Shown here one piece after another: positions 33,907 through 44,112 of a DNA stretch of 64,000 nucleotides. Positions within the stretch are counted from its first letter, which is position 1, and each line of letters starts with the position of its first letter. Made by a program: the position numbers and the translations under genes. Source of the DNA: Propionivibrio hellwigii (lineage in GTDB: Bacteria; Pseudomonadota; Gammaproteobacteria; Burkholderiales; Rhodocyclaceae); contig NZ_JBEUWX010000002.1 of the NCBI RefSeq assembly GCF_041770905.1, positions 1,116,001 through 1,180,000 of the forward strand, given 5' to 3'. Below the pieces are notes generated by a model. It was not told the DNA's origin, ran no database searches, and saw only the letters and a program-made list of their open reading frames with translations.

Positions 33907-35265
33907 GTGGAAGGTATTTCATTAGTTGCCATCATGTCCATCGCCGCACTGGTCGTCGTTGTTGCGATCAGCTGCGTTAACGAGGACCTGAACGTCGGCT
34001 TCCTGGCCATCGGCTTCGCCATCATCGTCGCCGGTGTCTGGGGCAATACTGCCGGTTCAAAAGTCTTGACCTACTTCCCGACCAGCCTGTTCATGATCCT
34101 TGTCGGCGTGACCTTCATGTTCGGCATGGCGCAGACTAACGGGACGATGGAAAAGCTCACTGCCTACGCCGTACGCGCCAGCGGCGGCAACGTCGCGCTG
34201 ATGCCGCTGATCGTCTATATTCTGACGACGATCATCACCACCATCGGCCCGGGCAACATCGCCGGGACGGCGTTGATGGCGCCCGTCGCCATGGCGATCG
34301 CCACGCGTATCGGCCTGTCTGCTTTCCTGATGACGCTGATCGTCGTCGGCGCGGCCAACGGCGCGGCTTTCTCGCCATTTGCCCCGACCGGGATCATCTC
34401 CAACGGCCTCATCGCCAGAATGGCGCCGGAACTGGGCATCACCGCTGACGCACTGAACGGCCTGGCCTGGAAGGTGCATTTCAACTCCACGCTCGCGCAA
34501 GCCTTTGCCAACATCGGCGGCTTCTTCCTTCTGGGCGGCTGGGCCTGGATTTCGAAGCAAAAAGGCGGCAAGCTGGATATTGATGAACTGGCGCCGAAAC
34601 CCGAGCCGTTCAACGGCGCCCAGATCCAGACCTTGTCGATGGTCGGCATACTGATCATTATGGTTATTCTGCCCGGGCTGCCGTTCATGAAGCCCTTCTT
34701 TGCCAGCAATCTGTGGCTGAAGAATATGGTCGCCAACGTCGGTACCATCGCTTTCATTCTCTCTTGCGTTCTGATGCTGACCGGCGCAGGTGACAGCAAA
34801 GCTGCCGTTAAAGTCGTGCCTTGGGGCGTGATCATGATGGTCTGCGGTATGACCGTGCTGATCGAAGTCATGGATAAATCCGGCGGTCTCAACGCACTGG
34901 TCAAGATCATCGGCACCATCTCCAACCCGACTTCGGCCAACGGTACGCTGGCGCTCATCACCGGTGTTATTTCGGCCTACTCCAGCTCGTCTGGCGTCGT
35001 CGTGCCGATGTTCTTGCCGATGGTGCCGGGTCTGATCAAGGAAATCGGCGGCGGCGACCCGGTCGCGCTGATCTCGTCAATCAACGTCGGTTCGCACCTG
35101 GTCGATACCTCGCCGCTCTCCACGCTGGGCGCTCTCTGCATCGCCTGCGCAGGAGACCACGAGGACAAAGGTGTACTGTTCAAGAGACTGCTGATGTGGG
35201 GGCTGTCGATGTCTATCGTCGGCGCTATTGTCTGCTACGTCTTCTTCGGCCTGCTGGGCTTCTAA
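33907..35265 (+). CDS. MatC-type dicarboxylate permease (anion-transporter superfamily)
   Basis: About 452 residues with around twelve helices. The N-terminal part (VVVVAISCVNEDLNVGFLAIGFA, SLFMILVGVTFMFGMAQ, NGTMEKLTAYAVR) matches the MatC N-terminal domain of malonate/C4-dicarboxylate carriers. Two conserved loops, ANGAAFSPFAPTGII and SYSSSSGVVVPM-like ISAYSSSSGVVVPMF, are the usual substrate/sodium-binding hairpin loops of this ion-transporter superfamily. GTG at 33907 is preferred because GAGGAG ends 6 nt before it; GTG at 33901 abuts the same site. Monocistronic, ended by a strong terminator. Exact substrate unknown. Confidence 0.8.
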   Translation: MEGISLVAIMSIAALVVVVAISCVNEDLNVGFLAIGFAIIVAGVWGNTAGSKVLTYFPTSLFMILVGVTFMFGMAQTNGTMEKLTAYAVRASGGNVALMPLIVYILTTIITTIGPGNIAGTALMAPVAMAIATRIGLSAFLMTLIVVGAANGAAFSPFAPTGIISNGLIARMAPELGITADALNGLAWKVHFNSTLAQAFANIGGFFLLGGWAWISKQKGGKLDIDELAPKPEPFNGAQIQTLSMVGILIIMVILPGLPFMKPFFASNLWLKNMVANVGTIAFILSCVLMLTGAGDSKAAVKVVPWGVIMMVCGMTVLIEVMDKSGGLNALVKIIGTISNPTSANGTLALITGVISAYSSSSGVVVPMFLPMVPGLIKEIGGGDPVALISSINVGSHLVDTSPLSTLGALCIACAGDHEDKGVLFKRLLMWGLSMSIVGAIVCYVFFGLLGF

Positions 35266-35306
35266 TCTAGGCCACAGAAAAACAGACGTCACAATTCTTG
35301 GAAAGC

Positions 35307-35339
35307 AAAAGCCGATGGCACCTGCCATCGGCTTTTTTA
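35307..35339 (+). terminator. Intrinsic terminator of the permease gene
   Basis: GCCGATGGCA (35311-35320) pairs perfectly with TGCCATCGGC (35323-35332) around CC, preceded by AAAA and followed by TTTTTT. A textbook rho-independent terminator, about 45 nt after the stop codon. Confidence 0.92.
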
Positions 35340-36022
35340 TGCGCTTTTTATGTCAAACCATAACCCGGAAAATGCTAACTGCTTTGTAGCAAGGACGTTT
35401 TAGTTTTTATACGCCCTATAGGCTTCGGTATAAAAAGCTTTTTAAGCATGGCGCAGATTGTGTGGGCTTCACTAGCAACAACAGCACAGCTTCCAGATTT
35501 TTCATGAATGTAGTGTCAGTTACCCTGACCGCCCATTACAATTACGCGAACGGTACAAAACAACCGAGAATCAAGAATTCAGGCAACGATTCCAACATAA
35601 CAGGCACTCTCGACAGCCCAATGCTCTTCAACAACATTGCCATAAAGGCCGATCTGGTCGGCAACCCCTCACCATAAATATCATGCTGGTTTTAGCAGCC
35701 AGGAACAGTTTAGCGTGTCATTGATGCACTCAAATATAAAGCGCTTCAATTTCGGCGTAATGGACAAAAAATAGGTGTTAAAAATCGCTATAGCCTTTAC
35801 GCGGCAAGGCTTTACAAGAGATCAAAACCTTTGCACACAAAAAATGCTTTTTTGCGACCCCAAACGGCCAAGAAAAACGGACGCCGTAACGGCGCTCAGC
35901 GCTACAACTACAACCGTTGCGGTCAGTGTCTCAGCGGCGGGCAAAAGCCAAATCCCAGCATCAACACCCTTTTGCAGCGCTATAGTTGAATAAATGAAAA
36001 AGCCTAAGCTCGAAACCTGCGC

Positions 36023-36105
36023 AGAATAAGGGTTTCCGGGGTGCCTGCCCGCAAACACCCGATTGGCGCGGGTTCCAGCGCTGCCCTGTCTGAAACGCCC
36101 AAAAG
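36023..36105. repeat. 40-bp-type hairpin repeat segment, part of a local duplication
   Basis: Contains about two units of the dispersed 40-bp repeat. About 75 bp from 36023 recur with only a few changes at 36294, so this piece was copied locally. Confidence 0.75.
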
Positions 36106-36293
36106 ACGCGGGCTTCCGGGCAGCCGTTGCGGACGAACAGCTACTGCGGACGTTCGGACGCCACGCTGGTATCTCTTACCCAGAGTTAAAAGTGTGTGCC
36201 GTTCAACCCGCCGCGCGCAGACGCCAACGCGCTTAATGCGCAATACAGGCAGATGACTGCCGCGACGGGGAGCAGGTCCAGAGCCCGTGTGGA

Positions 36294-36366
36294 ATAAGGG
36301 TTTCCGGGGTGCCTGCCCGCAAACGCCCGATTGGCGCGGGTTCCAGCGCTGCCCTGTTTGAAACGG
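36294..36366. repeat. Second copy of the 75-bp hairpin repeat segment
   Basis: Near-identical to 36023-36097, including the GATTGGCGCGGG core and the GTTTGAAACG end (GTCTGAAACG in the other copy). Confidence 0.75.
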
Positions 36367-36633
36367 CACATGCCGTGCTTGCTTTCCTATGGACGCTTTT
36401 CTGATTTGGGCGTTGCTGAATCGCTACCCGCTAACTCGCGTGGATTTGGGCATCTCCGGACTGCGTTTTTCAATTCTTTTTTGCCAAGAGGACGTCTTAA
36501 AAACATCCGTTTTGTCCATTACACCTAAAAATGTGAGGGCATGGGGTAACTGCAAGAATCCGCAGGGCGATGCCCAAATGACGCACCGCATTGCTATTTT
36601 TGTTTTGTTTATCCGCTGTGAAGCGAAACCCTC

Positions 36634-37590
36634 TCAGTGCAACGCCGCTGCGTCACCGCCAAACAACCGCGCGGCGAAGCCATTTCCGGCCTCTGCGCCC
36701 AACCGCTTGGCAAAACGTTCGGCAATATTTTCTTTGAGCGAGTAATCGAGTACGTTTTCCGCCTTGATAATGTCGCGTGCGACCGAATCCACGGTGCCGA
36801 AGTCGTCGGCCAACCCCATCTGGATACCTTGTGCTCCCGTCCAGATCAGTCCGCTAAAGATTTCTGGCGTTTCTTTCAGACGCTGGCCGCGCCCCTGGCG
36901 CACGGCGTCGATGAACTGCTTGTGGACTTCGCCTAGCAAAGCTTCGGCATGCGCCTTCTGTTTTTCATCCTGCGGCGAAAACGGGTCGAGAAAACCCTTG
37001 TTGTTGCCCGCGGTCATCAGACGACGTTCGACACCGACTTTTTCCATCACGCCGGTAAATCCGAAACCATCCATGCGCACGCCAATCGAGCCGATGACGC
37101 TGGCCTTGTCGACGAAAATCTTGTCGGCCGCTGACGCGGCATAATAACCGCCCGAAGCGCAGACATCCTCGACAACCGCATATAGCGGGATTTTCGGATA
37201 TTTGGTGCGCAGGCGACGAATTTCGTCGTAAATGATGCCGGACTGTACCGGACTGCCGCCAGGGCTGTTGATACGCAGGATAACGCCCGAAGTATTTTTG
37301 TCTTTAAAGGCTGCCTGCAAGGCATTATTGACCTTATCTGCGCTGTTGTCGCCCGTCGATTCAATGACGCCGTTCAGATTGATGAGCGCCGTATGCTTGC
37401 CATCGCTCGATGTATCGCTGCGTCCCCAGTCAATCCAAACGATCATGGCAATAACAAAATAAGCCAGCATGGCAAATTTGAAGAAAATGCCCCAGCGCCG
37501 CTTGGCCCGCTGCTCCTTGAGAGAGGCCACGGCAAGCCGTTCGAGCAGCTTTCGCTCCCATTGTGGCTGATTGGTGTTCGGTGTATCCAC
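36634..37590 (-). CDS. sppA: Signal peptide peptidase SppA, short S49 type
   Basis: 318 residues: an N-terminal cytoplasmic segment, one membrane helix (FFKFAMLAYFVIAMIVWI, about residues 36-54) and a periplasmic S49 protease domain. The nucleophile serine is in EDVCASGGYYAA; ILRINSPGGSP and SVIGSIGVR are conserved, and the general-base lysine is expected in TAGNNKGFLDPFS. It is the single-domain form that assembles as an oligomer and degrades cleaved signal peptides. Third minus-strand gene after rluC and the HAD phosphatase, 245 nt beyond the latter. Confidence 0.9.
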   Translation of the reverse strand: MDTPNTNQPQWERKLLERLAVASLKEQRAKRRWGIFFKFAMLAYFVIAMIVWIDWGRSDTSSDGKHTALINLNGVIESTGDNSADKVNNALQAAFKDKNTSGVILRINSPGGSPVQSGIIYDEIRRLRTKYPKIPLYAVVEDVCASGGYYAASAADKIFVDKASVIGSIGVRMDGFGFTGVMEKVGVERRLMTAGNNKGFLDPFSPQDEKQKAHAEALLGEVHKQFIDAVRQGRGQRLKETPEIFSGLIWTGAQGIQMGLADDFGTVDSVARDIIKAENVLDYSLKENIAERFAKRLGAEAGNGFAARLFGGDAAALH

Positions 37591-37835
37591 GGTAAAACTC
37601 AGATTGGATTTAAGAAAGGGTCAATAAAAATCAGTGCATTCGACGGGAATGCGTCGATCGGGTACTGGTGAGAATGGCAGGGATCGGCGAACGACCGACA
37701 AACTCAACGTTACACCGTTACACCGCAGAATAAAGCAATACTGCACGGCCGCCGCTGTCGATGACTGTTTCCGTTTTTATGTTGTTAAGGAGTATATCTC
37801 CCGCATGCTTCATCCATAAAGCAAAACCTGAAGCA

Positions 37836-38492
37836 TCAGGCGTTCGCCAGCAACCAGTCTGACAATTCCGCAACGCTGGATACCTGCGTCAGCGACCGTA
37901 TTTCTCGCAGTTGTGCGCTGGAATGCGCACCATAGCTCACGGCCAGGCTCTCAACACTGGCATTGGCTGCCATGTGCAGATCGTGTGTGGTATCGCCGAT
38001 CATCAAAGTGCGTTCGGGCGGAACGTCGAACGCCTCCATCAGCTCATACAGCATTTGGGGATGGGGTTTGGAAAAGCATTCGTCGGCGCAGCGCGAAGCG
38101 GCAAAAAAGCGTTCCGCCCCGCTGGCGGCCAAGGCGCGATCCAGGCCGCGCCGGCTTTTCCCCGTCGCTACGGCGAGCGTAAAGCCCCGCGTGCATAAAT
38201 CCCTAAGCAATGGCATCACACCGTCGAACAGACAAAGCTCGCCATCGCCGGCAAGATAATGCCGGCGGTAGCAATCGGCCATTTCCGGATAGCGCCGCGG
38301 GTCGAGGGTAGGCGCGGCATGGCGCAAGGCATCGGCGAGCCCCAGTCCGATAACCTGCCGGGCCTGCGCATCCGCAGGCTCAGGCAAGCCGAGGTCGCGG
38401 CAAGCGGCGCGCATAGCGAAGATGATGGCGCCGATCGAATCGTGCAGCGTGCCATCCCAATCAAACACCAGCAAATCAAAGCGCTTGCCCAT
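37836..38492 (-). CDS. HAD-family phosphatase, phosphoglycolate-phosphatase-like
   Basis: 218 residues. HAD motif I FDWDGTLHDS with nucleophile Asp, motif II AVATGKSRRGLD (Thr), motif III Lys in FSKPHPQML and motif IV MIGDTTHDLHMAANA. The helical cap between motifs I and II is of the Gph type. The likely substrate is 2-phosphoglycolate or another small phosphoester, but HAD specificity cannot be read from sequence. It overlaps the end of rluC by 17 nt and is therefore translationally linked to it, the usual order in Betaproteobacteria. Confidence 0.85.
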   Translation of the reverse strand: MGKRFDLLVFDWDGTLHDSIGAIIFAMRAACRDLGLPEPADAQARQVIGLGLADALRHAAPTLDPRRYPEMADCYRRHYLAGDGELCLFDGVMPLLRDLCTRGFTLAVATGKSRRGLDRALAASGAERFFAASRCADECFSKPHPQMLYELMEAFDVPPERTLMIGDTTHDLHMAANASVESLAVSYGAHSSAQLREIRSLTQVSSVAELSDWLLANA

Positions 38493-39552
38493 AATCCTGC
38501 TTCTCCCTACAGGAAATTTCCTTTAAAAAGCCAGTGAGTGCTACAGGAAGCGGCGCTTCCAAGGACAGCGCCTCACCGCTGACCGGATGGGGCAAGCGCA
38601 TCTTCCAGGCATGCAGGAACATACGTTTCAGGCCCTTCTGGACAAGCGCACGATTCAGCGCAAAATCACCATATTTTTCATCACCGGCAATCGGGTGTCC
38701 CATCGCGGCGCAATGCACACGAATCTGATGCGTTCGTCCCGAGCGCAACTCCGCTTCCAGCAGGCTGAAATTTTCCCAGCGCGCCAGCAGGCGAAATACC
38801 GTGTGCGCCGGCTTGCCCAAAGCATCGACACGCACGCGGCGTTCGCCCGATTCGAGCAAGAACTTGAATAACGGCAGGCGAACATGGCGCAGCGGCTCCT
38901 GCCAACGCCCCGCAACGAGCACGAAATAACGCTTGTCGACACGACGTTCGCCATGTCCGGAAGAGCTTTCCCGGAACATATCGTGCAATACGGTCAGCGC
39001 CGAGCGTTTTTTACCGACCAGCAGAATGCCCGAAGTCTCGCGGTCGAGCCGATGCGCAAGTTCCAGAAACTTTGCCTGCGGCCGCTGCCGGCGCAGCGCC
39101 TCGATCACCCCGAAGCTAACGCCACTGCCGCCGTGCACAGCCAGTCCCGCCGGTTTATTGATCACCAGCAAGGCGGCATCTTCGTAAAGGATGGGCAGAT
39201 CCGCCTTGAGCTGCGCGCCGGCCATGATTTCATCCGCACACGCTTCCTCGCGCCGTGCAATGCGCAAAGGCGGAATTCTCAGCACATCGCCGGTTTGCAG
39301 GCGGTAGGCGTTATGGGCGCGCCGCCCATTAACGCGCACCTGTCCACTCCGCACGATCCGGTAAATATGGCTTTTGGGAACACCGTGGGCGATCCTGAAC
39401 AGAAAATTATCGAGGCGCTGACCATGCGCGTCTTCACCGACCAGCGTCTGGGAAACCTGAAAAAAGTCCGGAGAAAGCGGTGAAACCGGCGCAGCCGGCA
39501 AGGAGTTCAAAGGAACGGGGCGAGAGACGTTTTCTTTGCCAATTCCGACCAT
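38476..39552 (-). CDS. rluC: 23S rRNA pseudouridine synthase RluC
   Basis: 358 residues from ATG at 39552. N-terminal S4 RNA-binding domain (QRLDNFLFRIAHGVPKSHIY, then GQVRVNGRRA) followed by the RluA-type catalytic domain: ILYEDAALLVINKPAGLAVH, AHRLDRETSGILLVGK with the catalytic Asp, and SGRTHQIRVH. RluC modifies U955, U2504 and U2580 in E. coli 23S rRNA. An upstream extension of the frame (38 residues) has no domain character. Divergent from rne, the classical arrangement, sharing a 432-nt leader region. Confidence 0.9.
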   Translation of the reverse strand: MVGIGKENVSRPVPLNSLPAAPVSPLSPDFFQVSQTLVGEDAHGQRLDNFLFRIAHGVPKSHIYRIVRSGQVRVNGRRAHNAYRLQTGDVLRIPPLRIARREEACADEIMAGAQLKADLPILYEDAALLVINKPAGLAVHGGSGVSFGVIEALRRQRPQAKFLELAHRLDRETSGILLVGKKRSALTVLHDMFRESSSGHGERRVDKRYFVLVAGRWQEPLRHVRLPLFKFLLESGERRVRVDALGKPAHTVFRLLARWENFSLLEAELRSGRTHQIRVHCAAMGHPIAGDEKYGDFALNRALVQKGLKRMFLHAWKMRLPHPVSGEALSLEAPLPVALTGFLKEISCREKQDYGQAL

Positions 39553-39984
39553 TTTGAATATACTGCCCCCCGCGATTTGCGTCTCGTACCGAAAGAGGCG
39601 CCGACCCGTAAGACCGTTGCGCGACGCTGGTTTTTTGCATTTCCTGCAATGACTGTTGCGGCGCACTTCCCGGCAGGCATCGGCGGTTTCACTTGCGCCA
39701 ATTTGCGCAAGATCGGTGCAAGGCAGGTCACCTGGTTAAGTACGCTCACCAAAAGTAGCGATACTACTTGATTTATGCGCGTTTGACACGTTCGGAACGC
39801 CTCAGGCAGATTTCACAGATCCCGGAGATCCCGGGAAATAATGAAAAACGACGGAAACTCGATTCAGCGATTCACTCACCCGGCACCGGCATCAACATAT
39901 ATGAAGCATCCGCCATTCCACTGATTCGTTACCGCCTGCAACAGGCGCTCCCTTCGTGCATGCATCGCGCACGGGAGCACAAGA
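39553..39984 (+). promoter_or_regulatory. rluC/rne divergent control region and probable rne leader
   Basis: 432 bp between divergent genes. TTGACA at 39784-39789 could be a -35 for rne, but the matching -10 is weak. A perfect 7-bp hairpin, CTTGCGC / GCGCAAG, lies at 39692-39711. In E. coli the long rne leader forms hairpins through which RNase E represses its own synthesis; a similar role here is an inference without direct evidence. Confidence 0.35.
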
Positions 39985-42927
39985 ATGAAACGCATGCTGT
40001 TCAATGCGACACAGGCCGAGGAACTCCGTGTCGCCATTGTCGATGGTCAAAAACTGATTGACCTCGACATTGAATCGTCCACCCGGGAACAGAAAAAAAG
40101 CAATATTTACAAAGCGGTCATCACCCGCATCGAACCGAGCCTGGAAGCTGCCTTCGTCGATTACGACAGCGAACGGCACGGTTTTCTCCCCTTTAAAGAA
40201 ATCTCGCGTAGTTACTTTCAGCCGGGCGCCGAAGCTGGCCGGGCGTCGATTAAAGAAGCCTTACGCGAAGGGCAGGAACTGATCGTCCAGGTCGATAAGG
40301 ACGAACGCGGCAACAAGGGCGCGGCGATGACGACGTTCATCAGCCTGGCCGGCCGCTATCTCGTGCTGATGCCCAACAACCCGCGCGGCGGCGGCGTTTC
40401 GCGCCGCGTCGAGGGTGACGAGCGTGCCGAGCTGCGCGAAATCATGGATCAGCTGGAAGTACCGCAGGGCATGAGCCTAATCGCCCGCACGGCGGCAATT
40501 GGCCGCGGCCTGGAAGAATTGCAGTGGGATCTCAATTACCTGCTGCAACTCTGGAAAGCCATCGAGAACGCGGCCGACGCCAACAGCGGCGCCTTTCTCA
40601 TCTACCCTGAGGGCAACCTCGTAATCCGCGCCCTCCGCGACTATTTCCAGCCCGACATCGGCGAAATCCTCATCGACACGGACGACATCTTCGAGCAGGC
40701 GCAGCACTTCATGTCCACCGTGATGCCGGCCAATATCGACCGGATCAAGCGCTACAGCGACGATGTACCGCTCTTTTCGCGCTTTCAGATTGAGCACCAG
40801 ATCGAATCGGCCTACTCGCGGCAGGTCAATCTGCCTTCCGGCGGCGCCATCGTCATCGACCACACCGAGGCGCTAGTCTCGGTCGACGTCAACTCCGGGC
40901 GCTCGACACGCGGCGCCGATATCGAAGAAACCGCCTTCAAAACCAACCTGGAAGCGGCCGAGGAAGTCGCCCGCCAGTTGCGCCTGCGCGACTTAGGCGG
41001 CCTGATCGTCGTCGATTTCATCGACATGGAAAGCTCGCGCAACCAGCGCGAGGTTGAAAACCGCCTGCGTGACGCCCTGCACTTCGACCGGGCGCGCGTA
41101 CAGATCGGCAAGATCAGCCGCTTCGGCCTCATGGAACTGTCACGCCAGCGCCTGCGCCCGGCCCTGGCGGAAACCAGCTACATCCCCTGCCCGCGCTGTT
41201 CCGGCACCGGCCACACCCGGAGCACGGAATCGGCAGCGCTGCACATCCTGCGCATTCTTGAAGAAGAGGCGATGAAAGACAACACCGCCGCCGTATATAC
41301 GCAGGTGCCGGTCGATGTTGCAACTTTCCTACTCAACGAAAAGCGCCACGACATCTACTCCATCGAAATGCGGCATAAAGTCAGCCTCATGCTGATTCCC
41401 AACATCCACCTCGAGACGCCGCAGCACATGATCACCCGCATGCGTCACGACGATCTCAACCAGGAAGAAACCAGCCAGCCGTCGTACAAAATGGTGGAAG
41501 AGCCGGCGGAAGAACACGGCAAGCAAATGCCCGCGAGCAAAGAAACGCGCGCGCCGCGCCGCCAGGAAGCGGCCATCAAAGGCATCACTCCGGCTCAGCC
41601 TGCGCCCATCGTGCCGAAAAAATCCAGCGAACCCCCAGCCGCCAGCGTCGGTCTGTTCGCCAAAATCATTTCCTGGCTCCGCGGCACGCCGGCTGAAGTG
41701 CCCGAAAAACACGAACCGAAACCGCGCGCAGGCAGCCGCCGCGAGACATCGCGCGAAAGCCGCGAGAATCGGGAAAATCGCCGCAGCGGACGCAACACCC
41801 GGCGGGACGAGGAACGCGACACCCGACCCAGCCGCGAAGCACGCGAGAGTAAAGCACGCAACGAAAATAGCGAAAACGGCCACAGCGCCAATAACGGCAG
41901 CGAGAAGACGCGGGCAAGCCGAGAAAAGGATACTCAGAGGGAAACACCGAAAGAGCCGCGCCGTCAGCGCAGCAGTTCATCGCGCGCAGAACGCGAGGCG
42001 CGCCAGGCCGTACCGGAAGCCGGCAACAATGTGCCGGATACCGTCGTAGCGCCGCCTGCCCAGGCCGAAAACAGCGAACGTGCCGGCGAATACACCGCTG
42101 AAGAAAACAGCACTACGCCACGCCGCCGTGGTCGCCGCGGCGGACGCCGTGACCGCCATGAAAATACAGCGGGAAATGTACCGGAAGCACCGGAAAATTC
42201 GCCGGAAAACGCATCGGAAAACGTCTCCGCAGCCGCGCCAGCACCTGCGCTCGCAGTGCCGGAAATGGCGTCAGAAACGACGGCAGCCAACATCAGCGCA
42301 ACGACGGCGACGACAGCGATTGTCGCCGTATCAGCCGCCACGATCAGCACGCTGGACACCGAGGCAGCGAGCGCAGCGCAGGCAACAAAACCGGGGGACA
42401 GCGAATCTCCGGCCGAGCCAGACGATGAAGAAACTTCCGTGTTCTTTGCCACCGAGGCCGCGATCATCGCGCCGGAAACCTTGCAAACTCCGCCACCGGA
42501 AACCTTGCCGACAGCTTCGCTTGACGCGGACACCACGGCCGCCGTTGACAGCGCGTCCGCACCCATCGTTTCGGCGCCCGACACCAAACCCGACGACGCC
42601 CCGCCGCCATCGGCGCCGGCCACTGCGCCATCGGGCGAAACCCCACAACCTGCGCCGGCGACGGCTGGCCCGATTGTTGCCGACCCGCTGCCGGCAAGCG
42701 CCGTAACCGACCTGTCACGATCACTGTCCGAAGCCGGGCTGGTGATGGTGGAAACCCAACATGAGAAACACCAGGCATGGCAGCCCGAAGTTACGGCCGC
42801 GCCGGCGAAACCGCGACCACGCCGTCGTCGGCCCAAGGTCGAAATCTCCGACGAACCACTGGTCATGGTGGAAACCAACGCCCGCCCGTCCGAACACAGT
42901 CAGATGGGTGAAACGGGAGGAAACTAG
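39985..42927 (+). CDS. rne: Ribonuclease E
   Basis: 980 residues. Catalytic half: S1 domain (about 35-120, NIYKAVITRIEPSLEAAFVD), 5'-sensor and RNase H-like parts, the DNase I-like active site with VDVNSGRSTRG and LRDLGGLIVVDFIDME (the catalytic aspartates), and the zinc-link CPRCSGTG. Beyond about residue 500 comes a long, disordered half: an Arg/Glu/Ser-rich tract, then Ala/Pro/Thr-rich sequence, and a conserved end with KPRPRRRRPKVE and PLVMVET. Such a tail scaffolds the degradosome and binds RNA, although helicase, enolase or PNPase sites cannot be picked out by eye. A terminator follows. Confidence 0.95.
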   Translation: MKRMLFNATQAEELRVAIVDGQKLIDLDIESSTREQKKSNIYKAVITRIEPSLEAAFVDYDSERHGFLPFKEISRSYFQPGAEAGRASIKEALREGQELIVQVDKDERGNKGAAMTTFISLAGRYLVLMPNNPRGGGVSRRVEGDERAELREIMDQLEVPQGMSLIARTAAIGRGLEELQWDLNYLLQLWKAIENAADANSGAFLIYPEGNLVIRALRDYFQPDIGEILIDTDDIFEQAQHFMSTVMPANIDRIKRYSDDVPLFSRFQIEHQIESAYSRQVNLPSGGAIVIDHTEALVSVDVNSGRSTRGADIEETAFKTNLEAAEEVARQLRLRDLGGLIVVDFIDMESSRNQREVENRLRDALHFDRARVQIGKISRFGLMELSRQRLRPALAETSYIPCPRCSGTGHTRSTESAALHILRILEEEAMKDNTAAVYTQVPVDVATFLLNEKRHDIYSIEMRHKVSLMLIPNIHLETPQHMITRMRHDDLNQEETSQPSYKMVEEPAEEHGKQMPASKETRAPRRQEAAIKGITPAQPAPIVPKKSSEPPAASVGLFAKIISWLRGTPAEVPEKHEPKPRAGSRRETSRESRENRENRRSGRNTRRDEERDTRPSREARESKARNENSENGHSANNGSEKTRASREKDTQRETPKEPRRQRSSSSRAEREARQAVPEAGNNVPDTVVAPPAQAENSERAGEYTAEENSTTPRRRGRRGGRRDRHENTAGNVPEAPENSPENASENVSAAAPAPALAVPEMASETTAANISATTATTAIVAVSAATISTLDTEAASAAQATKPGDSESPAEPDDEETSVFFATEAAIIAPETLQTPPPETLPTASLDADTTAAVDSASAPIVSAPDTKPDDAPPPSAPATAPSGETPQPAPATAGPIVADPLPASAVTDLSRSLSEAGLVMVETQHEKHQAWQPEVTAAPAKPRPRRRRPKVEISDEPLVMVETNARPSEHSQMGETGGN

Positions 42928-43016
42928 GCCTACAGCCGCCGCACGACCCTTCCACTGCCCGTTTTTGATTTATCGGTAATTTCTGCTCGGGCGGTGGATT
43001 GGCCCAACTGCCGACG

Positions 43017-43050
43017 AAAAGCGCGACACGCAAGTGTCGCGCTTTCTTTT
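43017..43050 (+). terminator. Intrinsic terminator downstream of rne
   Basis: GCGCGACAC (43021-43029) pairs with GTGTCGCGC (43034-43042) around GCAA, with AAAA before and TTTCTTTT after. Located about 90 nt past the rne stop codon. Confidence 0.88.
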
Positions 43051-43261
43051 GCGCGGAATGAAAAATATGCATCGTTAGCTTGCAAGCGCCATACCGCCAA
43101 GCAAGCCCAACGACCAAAGCTTTTGACCTTTTGGGCGCGCCGCCGGCCGCGCGGGAGCGAAGCATCACTTCGGCTATCGGCGTTTCGACAGTGCCTTGCG
43201 TTGCAGCGCCGGCTGCGTGTGGAGGAAGCATCGCCGGTTAAATCACCGCCGCCGGCCAGAA

Positions 43262-43710
43262 ACAGCCGCAAACCCATCACACACCGCCACGACATCCGCT
43301 ACAGTACCCGCTCTGAACCCCGCGTAAAATGGGCATCTCCGAAGCCCCTGCCCGCCAGCCCAGTGTTTACGGGCGTTTCCAGACACCCACAGCTGAAACG
43401 CCCATTCCACGCGGGTTTCCGGCCTGTCTCCCCGCAAACGCCCTATTGACGCGGGCTTCAGGCCGGCTACCGGCGCGCCACCGATTACGCGGGAGCCAAG
43501 CATCGCATTCGGTTGTCGGTGCTTGGACAGTGTCTTGCGTTGCAGCACCGGCGGCCGCAGACCCGTCACAACCCCGCCACCATATCTACCCCAAACCCCG
43601 CGTAAAACGGGCATTTTCCGGAGCCCCTGCCCGCTAGCCCAGTATTTACGCGGGTTTCCAGACCACTTGCCCGCAAATGCCCTATTGACGTGGGCTTGCG
43701 GCCAGTCAAT
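43262..43710. repeat. Two 40-bp-period arrays, each led by a conserved segment
   Basis: The first array has units at 43315, 43355, 43395 and 43435 (exactly 40 bp). The second has units near 43593, 43634 and 43674. Each is preceded by a related lead sequence of about 60 bp that carries repeated CCGC/ACC motifs and ends CTGAACCCCGCGTAAAAC or similar. Between them (about 43475-43590), the stretch with TGTCTTGCGTTGCAGC is a second copy of sequence near 43190. The region from 43051 to 44112 has no supported gene. Confidence 0.8.
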
Positions 43711-43975
43711 TTAGATAACCGAGCATCACATCCAAAGGGCGCAGACAGCACTCAACAAGCCACAGTAGAAAAAAACAAGTAGAGCCTTTCCCAGCCAGAC
43801 GACCGCGCTTCGCTGTTTCTTTCCATAAAGCCACGCCCCAAAATTTAAGAGCACTGCATCTGCTACATCTTTCCACAATCCCTATTCCAACTCATTGACA
43901 GGCGCATAGGAAAGGTCTAGCTTGCCACGCATTATCGTGTGCGACTTATGTCTTAAGATCACCGCCACCGGCGAC

Positions 43976-44035
43976 CGCAAACCACCACCACGCCTACCCC
44001 GAACCCCGCGTAAAACGGGCATCTCCGGGGAGCCT
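43976..44035. repeat. Lead sequence plus single 40-bp unit
   Basis: One further copy of the lead segment (CCGCAAACCACCACCACGCC) with one hairpin unit, ending shortly before the EamA gene. Bases 43852-43925 also recur, diverged, at 44966-45032. Confidence 0.7.
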
Positions 44036-44112
44036 CCCCGCCGGCGCAGCCCTGCCGGTCGCCCGACACTGCGAGACATTCAGGCAACACGACACACCGG
44101 AAAGGATCTCCC

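Larger units (their letters stand above)
35341..36633. other. 1.3-kb intergenic region with no supported gene
   Basis: Short frames (for example 35462-35677 and 35775-35993 plus) have no ribosome binding sites or recognisable domains. The right half holds two near-identical repeat segments listed separately. The region lies between a terminated plus-strand gene and the 3' end of minus-strand sppA, so it is probably a non-coding convergent junction. Confidence 0.5.
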